This document shows positions 33,665-33,736 of a DNA stretch of 33,736 nucleotides, piece by piece. The notes beneath the pieces were generated by a model. The model was not told the origin of the DNA and ran no database searches. It saw nothing but the letters and a program-made list of their open reading frames with translations. The stretch comes from Burkholderia sp. L27(2015). Its GTDB lineage: Bacteria; Pseudomonadota; Gammaproteobacteria; Burkholderiales; Burkholderiaceae. The first letter of the stretch is position 1; each line of letters starts with the position of its first letter. Made by a program: the position numbers and the translations under genes. Location: NCBI RefSeq assembly GCF_009765705.1, contig NZ_LMUX01000008.1, positions 222,256 to 255,991 on the forward strand, read 5' to 3'.

Positions 33665-33736
33665 CCCCGCTTTCCCCGCTTTCCCCGCTTTCCCCGCTTT
33701 CCCCGCTTTCCCCGCTTTCCCCGCTTTCCCCGCTTT
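33665..33736. repeat. (CCCCGCTTT) 9-bp tandem repeat, 8 copies, running off the window
   Basis: Eight perfect 9-bp copies from 33665 to the last base, so the true array is longer. No frame on either strand has a stop within the repeat. On the minus strand it would encode Lys-Ala-Gly, Lys-Arg-Gly or Ser-Gly-Glu repeats and then reach stops within about 4-15 codons, so it could be the C-terminal tail of a gene entering from outside. Non-coding expansion is equally possible. Confidence 0.95.

Noticed and set aside
33665-33736. Possible CRISPR array
   Set aside because: Contiguous 9-bp units without spacers; a simple tandem repeat.
1-33736. tRNA or rRNA genes, IS ends, prophage genes
   Set aside because: No T-loop/acceptor patterns, transposase motifs or phage proteins were seen by eye; a tRNA scan was not run.

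Overview
The window looks like chromosomal DNA from a member of the Burkholderiaceae (Burkholderia sensu lato). It is GC-rich. It carries a Burkholderia-type trimeric porin, a DUF4148 protein, an intracellular PHB depolymerase with a catalytic cysteine, a FUSC-type exporter, and an ABC system pairing an ATPase that has a C-terminal extension with a double-length permease. I see no rRNA, tRNA, IS element, phage gene, CRISPR array or replication origin. The genus is inferred from protein style only.

Layout. (1) 1-5968 is a catabolic or uptake block. It holds the 3' end of an AMP-forming CoA ligase, a minus-strand run of peptide-type ABC binding protein > SRPBCC-like protein > MDR oxidoreductase, a divergent EthD-like protein and a porin. 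The binding protein and porin promoters are near copies: TTGACG, a 17-bp spacer, TAWTCT, and the same palindrome (ATTCTGAATTCAGAAT type) over the -10. They are probably one regulon. (2) 6383-8471 holds small exported or hypothetical proteins, including a periplasmic AroQ-gamma chorismate mutase. (3) 8677-15054 holds a chemoreceptor, an MFS symporter, a small lipoprotein with a strong terminator and a FUSC exporter. (4) 15250-18101 holds a cupin, PhaZ and a glutathione transferase. (5) 18433-21402 is a two-gene TRAP importer, followed by a convergent DszC/acyl-CoA-dehydrogenase-like flavoprotein. (6) 22832-26583 holds a ClC channel with CBS domains, a DHA2 MFS exporter and a DUF2188-like protein. 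(7) 26872-30023 is a two-gene ABC system with no binding protein. (8) 30449-33540 holds a small protein that may have a Cas2-like fold, an OmpR/EnvZ-type two-component pair, and a divergent Spy-like periplasmic protein preceded by a possible 17-codon leader ORF and a stem-loop.

Theme. Most genes serve the envelope: five transport systems, a porin, a chemoreceptor, a two-component pair and several exported proteins. The sequence pattern I found most unusual is a set of short degenerate tandem arrays placed just after stop codons (12704, 18105, 26312, 26821). Their periods are 17, 11, 11 and 8 bp, none divisible by 3, and each unit repeats a stop triplet, so stops fall in all three frames. Two other arrays (12 bp at 30315, 9 bp at 33665) have periods divisible by 3 and contain no stops. 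Gene functions rest on motif recognition by eye; no search was run.
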